A stretch of 64,000 nt of DNA from Cladopsammia gracilis (taxonomy: Eukaryota; Cnidaria; Anthozoa; Scleractinia; Dendrophylliidae). The notes under the pieces were generated by a model that saw only the letters and a list, made by a program, of their open reading frames with translations, was not told where the DNA came from and ran no database searches. The DNA lies in assembly GCA_022457155.1 (NCBI GenBank), contig JAJGOT010000241.1:77501-141500 (forward strand). Direction: 5' to 3'. Below are positions 10,756 through 21,479 of the stretch, piece by piece (positions within the stretch are counted from its first letter, which is position 1; each line of letters starts with the position of its first letter). Made by a program: the position numbers and the translations under genes.

Positions 10756-12591
10756 CTACTCTAAGTCTTGTGCGTTACAAACACTCCCACTCGAAAGATA
10801 CTTTAGTTCAGCCCTCTTTTTTAATGAATCGGCCATTCTTCCGTTTTGAAATTTGAAATCGAGATCTCTTAGAATAGCCGTCCACTGTCCAAAACCGTGC
10901 TTTGTTATCCCCTTCCTTAGAAAATAATCCTCTTCTGCTGTGAATTTCAATACCCGACGAACTTTTCTACGGACGCACAAATGCTCCGTGGGTGGGACTT
11001 TCTTTTCTGGGTGCGAGCTTTTCTCCTGTTCGGTTTCAACTGAACGTTCAGTTGAAGATGAAGGTGAAGTTGAACTTGAACTTGAAGCGCAAAACCTCGC
11101 GTTGATGTCCTCATCCACCTCTGATCCTTTGGTACCTTGTAGCTTTTGTAAACACTCCTGGGCCTTCACAGCAACTTCGCGCGATCTCTGCTTTTGATAG
11201 TGAACTTTGGCAACAGCAGAGCTGTGTTTTTGGTCTTCTGACAAAATTCTTTGCTCTTTGCTACTGAGCAGGTTAAGGCTTTGCGTTTCGACAATTTGAC
11301 GATAACGTGTGGGATGAACGTATTTTCCAATTGCGTCAAAGACCAATTTGCTCATGACGTCGCCCAATTTGCTGTGTTGGCCTCCATTTCTCGTGACCAA
11401 AACAAAGTCGCACTGGGGTTTTAGCATGGGCCTTACGAAAGTGATGTACCCATCGAGTACTTGCATGCTTGTATCGGTCAGAATCAACGAGTCAAATCCA
11501 TACTTGCTGGCAGTCTTGAACTTTTTCTGATCGATGAATCCCCCATTTTCCTTCGCTGCACTTACCATGTCGACTGTCAGATACTGATAAGTCATAGGCC
11601 GCGATCCTTTCACCTTGATGAAAAGATACATGGCTACAAATTTCGTGGCAAATGTCAAGTCCGAAGGGTTGACCTGGCCCGGACTGGTTTTGCACATCTT
11701 AACGGTGTTTTCATAGCGGGGCAAATGAAAAGTTACAACTTGTAATAATTCCTCCATCGTTGCCCAGTGCCCTCTTGCTTCTAGCGTTTCGATGTCTAGA
11801 TCCTGTGTCCACTGCAATCTCATCATCTTTGCCACTGTTTTGCGCGCTCTTTTCAGGTACAACTCTGTCGCGGATAACTTTCGAAGAACTGCATCTGATG
11901 CGCCATTAATTTTTCTGAAGTCGATTAATTCCGAAAGAGCATCTATGTAGCCCAATCGTCCACCATGGCCGAGCTTGCATTCTTCTTGCAGATAGTCAAC
12001 GAACTTGAACAACAGATTTGGTGAACACAGGCTGAAGTCCATCACCTCGAAGGTCAACTCATCCTCGTCTTCGCAGCAAAACTTGAGAAATTTAAAGCAT
12101 CTATTCACAATCTGTTTAGCTGGACGATCTTTCTTGTAACCACCGCCACTTCCAGTCAACCAATTTGTGAATGTTTCGCCAATTAGGCCAGAGACTGAAA
12201 ATGAAGGAATTAATGCTCTGACGGCTTGTTTTGCGGTTACGCGCGATGCGTCGTCATCTTCGTCTGTTACCGGTAAGTTCTTTGGCACTTGCAACGAACT
12301 TTTCGCTTCTTTCAGATCGGGTTTTTCGTCAAAATAGAAGAACCATCTATGTTTGTTATTCACGTGTTTTCTGCAGCCACGTTGACTTTGAAATCCTTCG
12401 TGTTCACAAACTTGTATTGGACAGTGATACATACGATCTGTTTCGTCCTTTTCCAAGTGAAGTCGTTTTGGTTTGGGTGATGCTCCATCAATGTTCGACC
12501 ATTTCACTTTGCACTTCTTGCTCATTTTTCCCGTTAAATAATATTTCACTCTAGCAAAAACCAAACAAATTGTCGAACCCATGACAAACAA
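10756..12591 (-). CDS. Crypton-like tyrosine recombinase with C2H2 and Myb/SANT domains (U2)
   Basis: A 611-aa frame, or 589 aa from the ATG at 12525 (MSKKCKVKW). What is visible: a C2H2-like finger at residues 57-81 (C-x4-C-x13-H-x4-H), an acidic spacer, a helical central region, then candidate tyrosine recombinase residues R331 (KGSRPMTY), H426 and R429 (HPTRYRQ), H456 and Y465 (KHSSAVAKVHY). A Ser-rich linker follows, and a Myb/SANT repeat at about 541-595. The family assignment rests on the spacing of the HxxR and His...Tyr boxes; overall sequence is far from phage integrases. Such enzymes cut and join DNA through a 3'-phosphotyrosine intermediate in the nucleus. The GGAAC repeat array lies upstream. 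Confidence 0.7.
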   Translation of the reverse strand: MFVMGSTICLVFARVKYYLTGKMSKKCKVKWSNIDGASPKPKRLHLEKDETDRMYHCPIQVCEHEGFQSQRGCRKHVNNKHRWFFYFDEKPDLKEAKSSLQVPKNLPVTDEDDDASRVTAKQAVRALIPSFSVSGLIGETFTNWLTGSGGGYKKDRPAKQIVNRCFKFLKFCCEDEDELTFEVMDFSLCSPNLLFKFVDYLQEECKLGHGGRLGYIDALSELIDFRKINGASDAVLRKLSATELYLKRARKTVAKMMRLQWTQDLDIETLEARGHWATMEELLQVVTFHLPRYENTVKMCKTSPGQVNPSDLTFATKFVAMYLFIKVKGSRPMTYQYLTVDMVSAAKENGGFIDQKKFKTASKYGFDSLILTDTSMQVLDGYITFVRPMLKPQCDFVLVTRNGGQHSKLGDVMSKLVFDAIGKYVHPTRYRQIVETQSLNLLSSKEQRILSEDQKHSSAVAKVHYQKQRSREVAVKAQECLQKLQGTKGSEVDEDINARFCASSSSSTSPSSSTERSVETEQEKSSHPEKKVPPTEHLCVRRKVRRVLKFTAEEDYFLRKGITKHGFGQWTAILRDLDFKFQNGRMADSLKKRAELKYLSSGSVCNAQDLE

Positions 12592-12825
12592 AGGAACCTA
12601 TTGCATGTCTACACTTGCGACAACATGCCCTTGCTTGCACGCCCTTATTACTATTGTGCAAAATTCATGACAGTGTGATGCAATCAAAATGGTGTTGAAC
12701 CGGCCCAAGCAGGCCTGTGGGTGCCTTGAAATAATGTTTATATTAAAGCGCTGTCTTACAGTAAGAAAGAACAATTTTTCCTCTTAAGTATGAAAAGGAA
12801 TAAGCTGTCCAAATAGGTACAGTTA

Positions 12826-13352
12826 CTGTTAGGAACACAATGTTCCTAAATCACCAATTTGGGAACGATGTGTTCCATTCACAAGTAGGAATTCGGAACA
12901 AAACGGTACCTTAATTGTTCCTAAATTAGCAAATTCGGAACAATGTGTTCCATTCACAGATGGGAATTCGGAACAAAACGGTATCTAAATGGTTCCTAAA
13001 TAGCCAATTTCGGAACAATATGTTCCATTCACAGATGGAACTTCGGAACGAAACGGTCCTAAATTGTCCCTGAATTACCAATTTTGGAACAATATGTTCC
13101 ATTCACACATGGGAACTCGGAACAAAACGGTCCTAAATTGTTCCTGAATTACCAATTGCGGAACAATATGTTCCATTCACACATGGGAACTCGGAACAAA
13201 ACAGTCCTTAATTGGTCCTGAATTACCAATTTGGGAACAATATGTTCCATTCACACATGGGAACTCGGAACAAAACAGTCCTAAATTGTTCCTAAATTAC
13301 CAATATGGGAACAATATGTTCCATTCACACATGGGAACTCGGAACAAAACGG
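12826..13352 (+). repeat. U2 74-bp tandem repeat
   Basis: The same seven-unit array as in U1, almost identical in sequence, with the GGAACAATATGTTCC palindrome in most units. Confidence 0.85.
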
Positions 13353-13633
13353 TCTTGTTTTAGCTTAGAATGAACGTTTTGTTCCTACTTTATAAAAACG
13401 TTGGTCCTCTTAAGGTAAAAGGGACCAAAATAATAAGGAACAATTGATCATAGGGGAACGTTCCTTAACAAATATCGGAACAGCCAACAAAACGGAAAAA
13501 AGGTTAAAAATGGGGTAAAGTTTTGACAAAAAAAGCCAGGAAAGCGCATAAAAAACATTTAGGTAAAATGAATGCACTTCCCAAAATCTGGTAAATTTTA
13601 TCGCCCTCTCAAGTAGAAAAACTTGGCATGAGA

Positions 13634-13671
13634 AAATTTTGGGAAACGTAGAAGATCGGCTCCCAAAATTT
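13634..13671. promoter_or_regulatory. U2/U3 junction site with a damaged right arm
   Basis: The left arm AAATTTTGGGAAACG and spacer TAGAAGAT match the other junctions. The right arm is CGGCTCCCAAAATTT, with two changed bases. Confidence 0.6.
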
Positions 13672-13944
13672 CTGTTCCCTTTATTAAAACGTTAAAACAA
13701 TTTTAACTACCGTATTAATCTCTCCGTGGCTAATGTTTTTGTACAATTTCAAGGTGGTGCGATACTAGAAATTACTTTTTCTTGTAGTCACAGCACTATG
13801 CTATGTCGAAAATACGCTCAACACTCAATTGCGTTCCTTTGAATAGGAACATGAATTGCTAGGTCCACTTGTTCCTGTATGGCAACAAGAGAAACAGACC
13901 TTACGATCTATCCAAAAAGCAATATCAGTTCAATGTTATTCCAT

Positions 13945-14473
13945 ATATACACGCTAAAATCTCTATCCACTTTATAAACAGATAGAAACTTCTCAAGAAC
14001 TTCGTGTGGTTTCCATTGCTTTCACACAGTGCACAGCGATTTTAAAGTGTATAGCGGGAAAAGACTGAATATATTATGACAGTAATATATTCAGCCTATA
14101 CCCGCTATACACGCTAAAATCGCTATCCACTTTATAAACAGATAGAAACTTCTCAAGAACTTCATGTGGTTTCCATTGCTTACACACAGTGCACAACGAT
14201 TTTAAAGTGTATAGCGGGAAAAGACTGAATATATTACTGTCATAATATATTCAGCCTATACCCGTAGTATACGCTCAACTCGCTGTCCACTTACTAAACA
14301 GATAGAAACTAAGTCAGTAATTTCTTGTGGTTTTCATTGCTTACACACAGTGTATAGCGATTTTAGCGTGTATAGCGGGTATAGGCTGAATATATTACAT
14401 ATGATAATATATATATATAAATAAAAAATAAATAAATAAAAATAAATAAATAAATAAATAAATAACAATAAAA

Positions 14474-14543
<70 letters not shown>

Positions 14544-14886
14544 TTTGTTGTTGTTGTTATTGTTGTAACAGTAATATATTCAGCCTATACCCGCTATACA
14601 CGCTGAAATCGCTATCCACTTTATAAACAGATAGAAACTTCTCAAGAACTTCATGTGGTTTCCTTTGCTTGCACACAGTGCACAGCGATTTAAAAGTGTA
14701 TAGCGGGTAAAGACTGAATATATTATAACATAAATATATTCAGCCTATACCCGTAGTATACGCTAAAATCGCTGTCCACTTACTAAACAGATAGAAATTA
14801 AGTCAGTAATTTCACGTGGTTTTCATTTCTTACACACGGTGTCTAGCGATTTTAGCGTGTATAGCGGGTATAGGCTGAATATATTA
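13945..14886. repeat. U3 compound palindrome
   Basis: A near copy of the U2 block. The central microsatellite (about 14402-14570) differs in the number of TAA and TAG units, showing recent slippage between copies. Confidence 0.75.
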
Positions 14887-15126
14887 GATTAATACATGAA
14901 TACATGTTTCTTTAAAAAACACCTCATTGTTTTGATAACAAAGGAACCAAGCCAACGCGTCATTGACAAGCAAGTGATTTAGCCAATCCAATTTAGTTCC
15001 GTTTCCCATCGGTCACCCTTCGAGAAGGTTATTCTATATTTTTTGTTCCAGAATAGTATTTAAACTTAGGCTTTCAGGACTGGCAAACAGTCGCTCATAT
15101 TACCACATATCGCTCCACACGGTGAA

Positions 15127-15738
15127 ATGAGTAAGCCTTGTTCGCAGCTGAACAGCAAGGTCATACGCGATAAAGTAGAGAGCCATGTTATAGCGGCGAT
15201 AGAGAAAACATGTTCCGTTCTGGCCTTTAAGTGCGTTTGGCGAGTCGATGATCAAGAAATTGAAAGAGCATGGAAGTGGATTTGTGAAAAGAGGGACGAA
15301 TGTGATTTAACCTTGCCTCAACTTAGCGAGATTTGCTTTTTCTTCTCGGCAATAAGTACATCTAAGCTGGACAGTAAAAGGAAAAATTCAAAGAGATCGC
15401 AGGAAGACAGGGAGAGTGACGGGTCAAATGATAAGACTTCAATCAATGCTTCGCAAGTTTCCTCTCCAGGCCAACAAGTTTTTCCAGCCATGTCGTATTG
15501 GGTGGCGTGCCAAATGCACAATGGCTCAGCCGTCAATCCTTTCAAAATTCAACGCGCCCTCGGGAGCTCTGTTGTTGAATTTTATCTTGTCGAAAACGTC
15601 AAGGAAAAAAGGCTGTCATGGCCTCAACCAGTTGTGCCAAGTCCTGAAGGACCACAAAAACCCTTGCCTGATGAATCTCGTGGAGTCGTCGTATCAGCAT
15701 TACCTTCGTCCAACAAATGTTGTCATGAGTTAAACTAG
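15127..15738 (+). CDS. 203-aa unknown protein of the recombinase element (U3)
   Basis: Identical to the U2 protein apart from the residue before Glu-Leu-Asn at the C-terminus, which is His instead of Asn. It has the same start context (GTGAAATGAGTAAGCC) and the same convergent arrangement. The function is unknown. Confidence 0.6.
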   Translation: MSKPCSQLNSKVIRDKVESHVIAAIEKTCSVLAFKCVWRVDDQEIERAWKWICEKRDECDLTLPQLSEICFFFSAISTSKLDSKRKNSKRSQEDRESDGSNDKTSINASQVSSPGQQVFPAMSYWVACQMHNGSAVNPFKIQRALGSSVVEFYLVENVKEKRLSWPQPVVPSPEGPQKPLPDESRGVVVSALPSSNKCCHELN

Positions 15739-15965
15739 AAAAAGCCATGTCAGAGTGTCATTATTCAGCAAATATTGTAGCGAGTTTAGCAAATGTAATT
15801 GAGGACTGCTTGTTATTTAATGTTTTCACTCAAGTTGAAATAGTGTATTCATCAATTTAGTAAACATTAAAGATTTACTGTTGAGTTACACTGTGTGTTT
15901 TTGGATCCAGATTGTTCTCAAATCAGCATTAGCGTTCGACTAAAAACGATCGGGGGTTTGCTACT

Positions 15966-16105
15966 TTATAGAAACTTGAATTGGGCCCTTTTTTTAAAGC
16001 ATCTGCCACCCTTCCTGTCTGAAATGTAAAATCGGGATCTCTCAAAATAGCAGTCCAATGTCAAACAACGTGCTTGTTCATCCCTTCCTTTAGAAAATCG
16101 TCCTC
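15966..16105 (-). pseudogene. Second Myb/SANT repeat, U3 (in-frame stop)
   Basis: The same remnant with the same TGA as U2. It is also one base shorter in the run of T near 15990. Confidence 0.6.
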
Positions 16106-16200
16106 CGTCCGTCCTTAGCTAAGTTACAAGAGACATTAAAATGTACTTTTTGCAATGATTAACATTTGTTTTTTTGTTTTTATCTGAATACGATCCTCTA

Positions 16201-17880
16201 CTACTCTAAGTCTTGTGCGTTACAAACACTCCCACTCGAAAGATACTTTAGTTCAGCCCTCTTTTTTAATGAATCGGCCATTCTTCCGTTTTGAAATTTG
16301 AAATCGAGATCTCTTAGAATAGCCGTCCACTGTCCAAAACCGTGCTTTGTTATCCCCTTCCTTAGAAAATAATCCTCTTCTGCTGTGAATTTCAATACCC
16401 GACGAACTTTTCTACGGACGCACAAATGCTCCGTGGGTGGGACTTTCTTTTCTGGGTGCGAGCTTTTCTCCTGTTCGGTTTCAACTGAACGTTCAGTTGA
16501 AGATGAAGGTGAAGTTGAACTTGAACTTGAAGCGCAAAACCTCGCGTTGATGTCCTCATCCACCTCTGATCCTTTGGTACCTTGTAGCTTTTGTAAACAC
16601 TCCTGGGCCTTCACAGCAACTTCGCGCGATCTCTGCTTTTGATAGTGAACTTTGGCAACAGCAGAGCTGTGTTTTTGGTCTTCTGACAAAATTCTTTGCT
16701 CTTTGCTACTGAGCAGGTTAAGGCTTTGCGTTTCGACAATTTGACGATAACGTGTGGGATGAACGTATTTTCCAATTGCGTCAAAGACCAATTTGCTCAT
16801 GACGTCGCCCAATTTGCTGTGTTGGCCTCCATTTCTCGTGACCAAAACAAAGTCGCACTGGGGTTTTAGCATGGGCCTTACGAAAGTGATGTACCCATCG
16901 AGTACTTGCATGCTTGTATCGGTCAGAATCAACGAGTCAAATCCATACTTGCTGGCAGTCTTGAACTTTTTCTGATCGATGAATCCCCCATTTTCCTTCG
17001 CTGCACTTACCAAAATGAAAGTTACAACTTGTAATAATTCCTCCATCGTCGCCCAGTGTCCTCTTGCCTCTAGCGTTTCGATGTCTAGATCCTGTGTCCA
17101 CTGCAATCTCATCATCTTTGCCACTGTCTTGCGCGCTCTTTTCAGGTACAACTCTGTTGCGGATAACTTTCGAAGAACTGCATCTGATGCGCCATTAATT
17201 TTTCTGAAGTCGATTAATTCAGAAAGAGCATCTATGTAGCCCAGTCGTCCACCATGGCCGAGCTTGCATTCTTCTTGCAGATAGTCAATGAACTTGAACA
17301 ACAGATTTGGGGAACACAGGCTAAAGTCCATCACCTCGAAGGTCAACTCATCCTCGTCTTCGCAGCAAAACTTGAGAAATTTAAAGCATCTATTCACAAT
17401 CTGTTGAGCTGGACGATCTTTCTTGTAACCACCGCCACTTCCAGTCAACCAATTTGTGAATGTTTCGCCAATTTGGCCAGAGACTGAAAATGAAGGAATT
17501 AATGCTCTGACGGCTTGTTTTGCGGTTACGCGCGATGCGTCGTCATCTTCGTCTGTTACCGGTAAGTTCTTTGGCACTTGCAACGAACTTTTCGCTTCTT
17601 TCAGATCGGGTTTTTCGTCAAAATAGAAGAACCATCTATGTTTGTTATTCACGTGTTTTCTGCAGCCACGTTGACTTTGAAATCCTTCGTGTTCACAAAC
17701 TTGTATTGGACAGTGATACATACGATCTGTTTCGTCCTTTTCCAAGTGAAGTCGTTTTGGTTTGGGTGATGCTCCATCAATGTTCGACCATTTCACTTTG
17801 CACTTCTTGCTCATTTTTCCCGTTAAATAATATTTCACTCTAGCAAAAACCAAACAAATTGTCGAACCCATGACAAACAA
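16201..17880 (-). pseudogene. Tyrosine recombinase-like protein, U3, catalytic-segment deletion, mosaic
   Basis: A 559-aa frame with the same deletion as U1: VTF joins ILVSAAKENGG where U2 and U4 have HLPRYENTVK...VDM. The N-terminal half shares U1 residues (GQIGETF, PAQQIVN, FKFIDY). The C-terminal half shares U2/U4 residues (KAQECLQ, SEVDEDIN, SSHPEKK, EEDYFLRKG). The candidate first catalytic Arg is lost, so the recombinase is probably inactive. Confidence 0.7.
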
Positions 17881-18105
17881 AGGAACCTATTGCATGTCTA
17901 CACTTGCGACAACATGCCCTTGCTTGCACGCCCTTATTACTATTGTGCAAAATTCATGACAGTGTGATGCAATCAAAATGGTGTTGAACCGGCCCAAGCA
18001 GGCCTGTGGGTGCCTTGAAATAATGTTTATATTAAAGCGCTGTCTTACAGTAAGAAAGAACAATTTTTCCTCTTAAGTATGAAAAGGAATAAGCTGTCCA
18101 AATAG

Positions 18106-18633
18106 GTACAGTTACTGTTAGGAACACAATGTTCCTAAATCACCAATTTGGGAACGATGTGTTCCATTCACAAGTAGGAATTCGGAACAAAACGGTACCT
18201 TAATTGTTCCTAAATTAGCAAATTCGGAACAATGTGTTCCATTCACAGATGGGAATTCGGAACAAAACGGTATCTAAATGGTTCCTAAATAGCCAATTTC
18301 GGAACAATATGTTCCATTCACAGATGGAACTTCGGAACGAAACGGTCCTAAATTGTCCCTGAATTACCAATTTTGGAACAATATGTTCCATTCACACATG
18401 GGAACTCGGAACAAAACGGTCCTAAATTGTTCCTGAATTACCAATTGCGGAACAATATGTTCCATTCACACATGGGAACTCGGAACAAAACAGTCCTTAA
18501 TTGGTCCTGAATTACCAATTTGGGAACAATATGTTCCATTCACACATGGGAACTCGGAACAAAACAGTCCTAAATTGTTCCTAAATTACCAATATGGGAA
18601 CAATATGTTCCATTCACACATGGGAACTCGAAA
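18106..18633 (+). repeat. U3 74-bp tandem repeat
   Basis: The same array. The last unit has CTCGAAACAAAACGG in place of CTCGGAACAAAACGG. Confidence 0.85.
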
Positions 18634-18922
18634 CAAAACGGTCTTGTTTTAGCTTAGAATGAACGTTTTGTTCCTACTTTATAAAAACGTTGGTCCTCTT
18701 AAGGTAAAAAGGACCAAAATAATAAGGAACAATTGATCATAGGGGAACGTTCCTTAACAAATATCGGAACAGCCAACAAAACGGAAAAAAGGTTAAAAAT
18801 GGGGTAAAGTTTTGACAAAAAAAGCCAGGAAAGCGCATAAAAAACATTTAGGTAAAATGAATGCACTTCCCAAAATCTGGTAAATTTTATCGCCCTCTCA
18901 AGTAGAAAAACTTGGCATGAGA

Positions 18923-18960
18923 AAATTTTGGGAAACGTAGAAGATCGTTTCCCAAAATTT
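18923..18960. promoter_or_regulatory. U3/U4 junction site
   Basis: Identical to the U1/U2 junction: perfect 15-bp inverted arms around TAGAAGAT. Confidence 0.6.
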
Positions 18961-19234
18961 CTGTTCCCTTTATTAAAACGTTAAAACAATTTTAACTACC
19001 GTATTAATCTCTCCGTGGCTAATGTTTTTGTACAATTTCAAGGTGGTGCGATACTAGAAATTACTTTTTCTTGTAGTCACAGCACTATGCTATGTCGAAA
19101 ATACGCTCAACACTCAATTGCGTTCCTTTGAATAGGAACATGAATTGCTAGGTCCACTTGTTCCTGTATGGCAACAAGAGAAACAGACCTTACGATCTAT
19201 CCAAAAAGCAATATCAGTTCAATGTTATTCCATA

Positions 19235-19754
19235 TATACACGCTAAAATCTCTATCCACTTTATAAACAGATAGAAACTTCTCAAGAACTTCGTGTGGTT
19301 TCCATTGCTTTCACACAGTGCACAGCGATTTTAAAGTGTATAGCGGGAAAAGACTGAATATATTATGACAGTAATATATTCAGCCTATACCCGCTATACA
19401 CGCTAAAATCGCTATCCACTTTATAAACAGATAGAAACTTCTCAAGAACTTCATGTGGTTTCCATTGCTTACACACAGTGCACAACGATTTTAAAGTGTA
19501 TAGCGGGAAAAGACTGAATATATTACTGTCATAATATATTCAGCCTATACCCGTAGTATACGCTCAACTCGCTGTCCACTTACTAAACAGATAGAAACTA
19601 AGTCAGTAATTTCTTGTGGTTTTCATTGCTTACACACAGTGTATAGCAATTTTAGCGTGTATAGCGGGTATAGGCTGAATATATTACATATGATAATATA
19701 TATAAATAAAAAATAAATAAATAAAAATAAATAAATAAATAAATAACAATAAAA

Positions 19755-19818
<64 letters not shown>

Positions 19819-20164
19819 TTTGTTGTTGTTGTTGTTATTGTTGTAACAGTAATATATTCAGCCTATACCCGCTATACACGCTGAAATCGCTATCCACTTT
19901 ATAAACAGATAGAAACTTCTCAAGAACTTCATGTGGTTTCCTTTGCTTGCACACAGTGCACAGCGATTTAAAAGTGTATAGCGGGTAAAGACTGAATATA
20001 TTATAACATAAATATATTCAGCCTATACCCGTAGTATACGCTAAAATCGCTGTCCACTTACTAAACAGATAGAAATTAAGTCAGTAATTTCACGTGGTTT
20101 TCATTTCTTACACACGGTGTCTAGCGATTTTAGCGTGTATAGCGGGTATAGGCTGAATATATTA
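19235..20164. repeat. U4 compound palindrome
   Basis: A near copy of the U2 and U3 blocks. The microsatellite centre is at about 19690-19850 and again has a different length. Confidence 0.75.
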
Positions 20165-20404
20165 GATTAATACATGAATACATGTTTCTTTAAAAAACAC
20201 CTCATTGTTTTGATAACAAAGGAACCAAGCCAACGCGTCATTGACAAGCAAGTGATTTAGCCAATCCAATTTAGTTCCGTTTCCCATCGGTCACCCTTCG
20301 AGAAGGTTATTCTATATTTTTTGTTCCAGAATAGTATTTAAACTTAGGCTTTCAGGACTGGCAAACAGTCGCTCATATTACCACATATCGCTCCACACGG
20401 TGAA

Positions 20405-21016
20405 ATGAGTAAGCCTTGTTCGCAGCTGAACAGCAAGGTCATACGCGATAAAGTAGAGAGCCATGTTATAGCGGCGATAGAGAAAACATGTTCCGTTCTG
20501 GCCTTTAAGTGCGTTTGGCGAGTCGATGATCAAGAAATTGAAAGAGCATGGAAGTGGATTTGTGAAAAGAGGGACGAATGTGATTTAACCTTGCCTCAAC
20601 TTAGCGAGATTTGCTTTTTCTTCTCGGCAATAAGTACATCTAAGCTGGACAGTAAAAGGAAAAATTCAAAGAGATCGCAGGAAGACAGGGAGAGTGACGG
20701 GTCAAATGATAAGACTTCAATCAATGCTTCGCAAGTTTCCTCTCCAGGCCAACAAGTTTTTCCAGCCATGTCGTATTGGGTGGCGTGCCAAATGCACAAT
20801 GGCTCAGCCGTCAATCCTTTCAAAATTCAACGCGCCCTCGGGAGCTCTGTTGTTGAATTTTATCTTGTCGAAAACGTCAAGGAAAAAAGGCTGTCATGGC
20901 CTCAACCAGTTGTGCCAAGTCCTGAAGGACCACAAAAACCCTTGCCTGATGAATCTCGTGGAGTCGTCGTATCAGCATTACCTTCGTCCAACAAATGTTG
21001 TCATGAGTTAAACTAG
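20405..21016 (+). CDS. 203-aa unknown protein of the recombinase element (U4)
   Basis: Identical at the protein level to the U3 copy. The function is unknown. Confidence 0.6.
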   Translation: MSKPCSQLNSKVIRDKVESHVIAAIEKTCSVLAFKCVWRVDDQEIERAWKWICEKRDECDLTLPQLSEICFFFSAISTSKLDSKRKNSKRSQEDRESDGSNDKTSINASQVSSPGQQVFPAMSYWVACQMHNGSAVNPFKIQRALGSSVVEFYLVENVKEKRLSWPQPVVPSPEGPQKPLPDESRGVVVSALPSSNKCCHELN

Positions 21017-21243
21017 AAAAAGCCATGTCAGAGTGTCATTATTCAGCAAATATTGTAGCGAGTTTAGCAAATGTAATTGAGGACTGCTTGTTATTTAATG
21101 TTTTCACTCAAGTTGAAATAGTGTATTCATCAATTTAGTAAACATTAAAGATTTACTGTTGAGTTACACTGTGTGTTTTTGGATCCAGATTGTTCTCAAA
21201 TCAGCATTAGCGTTCGACTAAAAACGATCGGGGGTTTGCTACT

Positions 21244-21384
21244 TTATAGAAACTTGAATTGGGCCCTTTTTTTTAAAGCATCTGCCACCCTTCCTGTCTG
21301 AAATGTAAAATCGGGATCTCTCAAAATAGCAGTCCAATGTCAAACAACGTGCTTGTTCATCCCTTCCTTTAGAAAATCGTCCTC
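21244..21384 (-). pseudogene. Second Myb/SANT repeat, U4 (in-frame stop)
   Basis: The same remnant with the same TGA as U2 and U3. Confidence 0.6.
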
Positions 21385-21479
21385 CGTCCGTCCTTAGCTA
21401 AGTTACAAGAGACATTAAAATGTACTTTTTGCAATGATTAACATTTGTTTTTTTGTTTTTATCTGAATACGATCCTCTA

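Larger units (their letters stand above)
8213..13648 (-). mobile_element. Tandem unit U2 (full-length recombinase)
   Basis: 5436 bp. It has the same order of parts as U1, with an open 203-aa gene and the 611-aa version of the recombinase. The boundary with U3 at 13649-13656 keeps the TAGAAGAT spacer, but the following arm is altered to CGGCTCCC. Confidence 0.8.
13657..18937 (-). mobile_element. Tandem unit U3 (deleted recombinase, mosaic)
   Basis: 5281 bp. It has an open 203-aa gene and the 559-aa recombinase with the internal deletion. Its recombinase combines a U1-like N-terminal half with a U2/U4-like C-terminal half. Confidence 0.8.
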
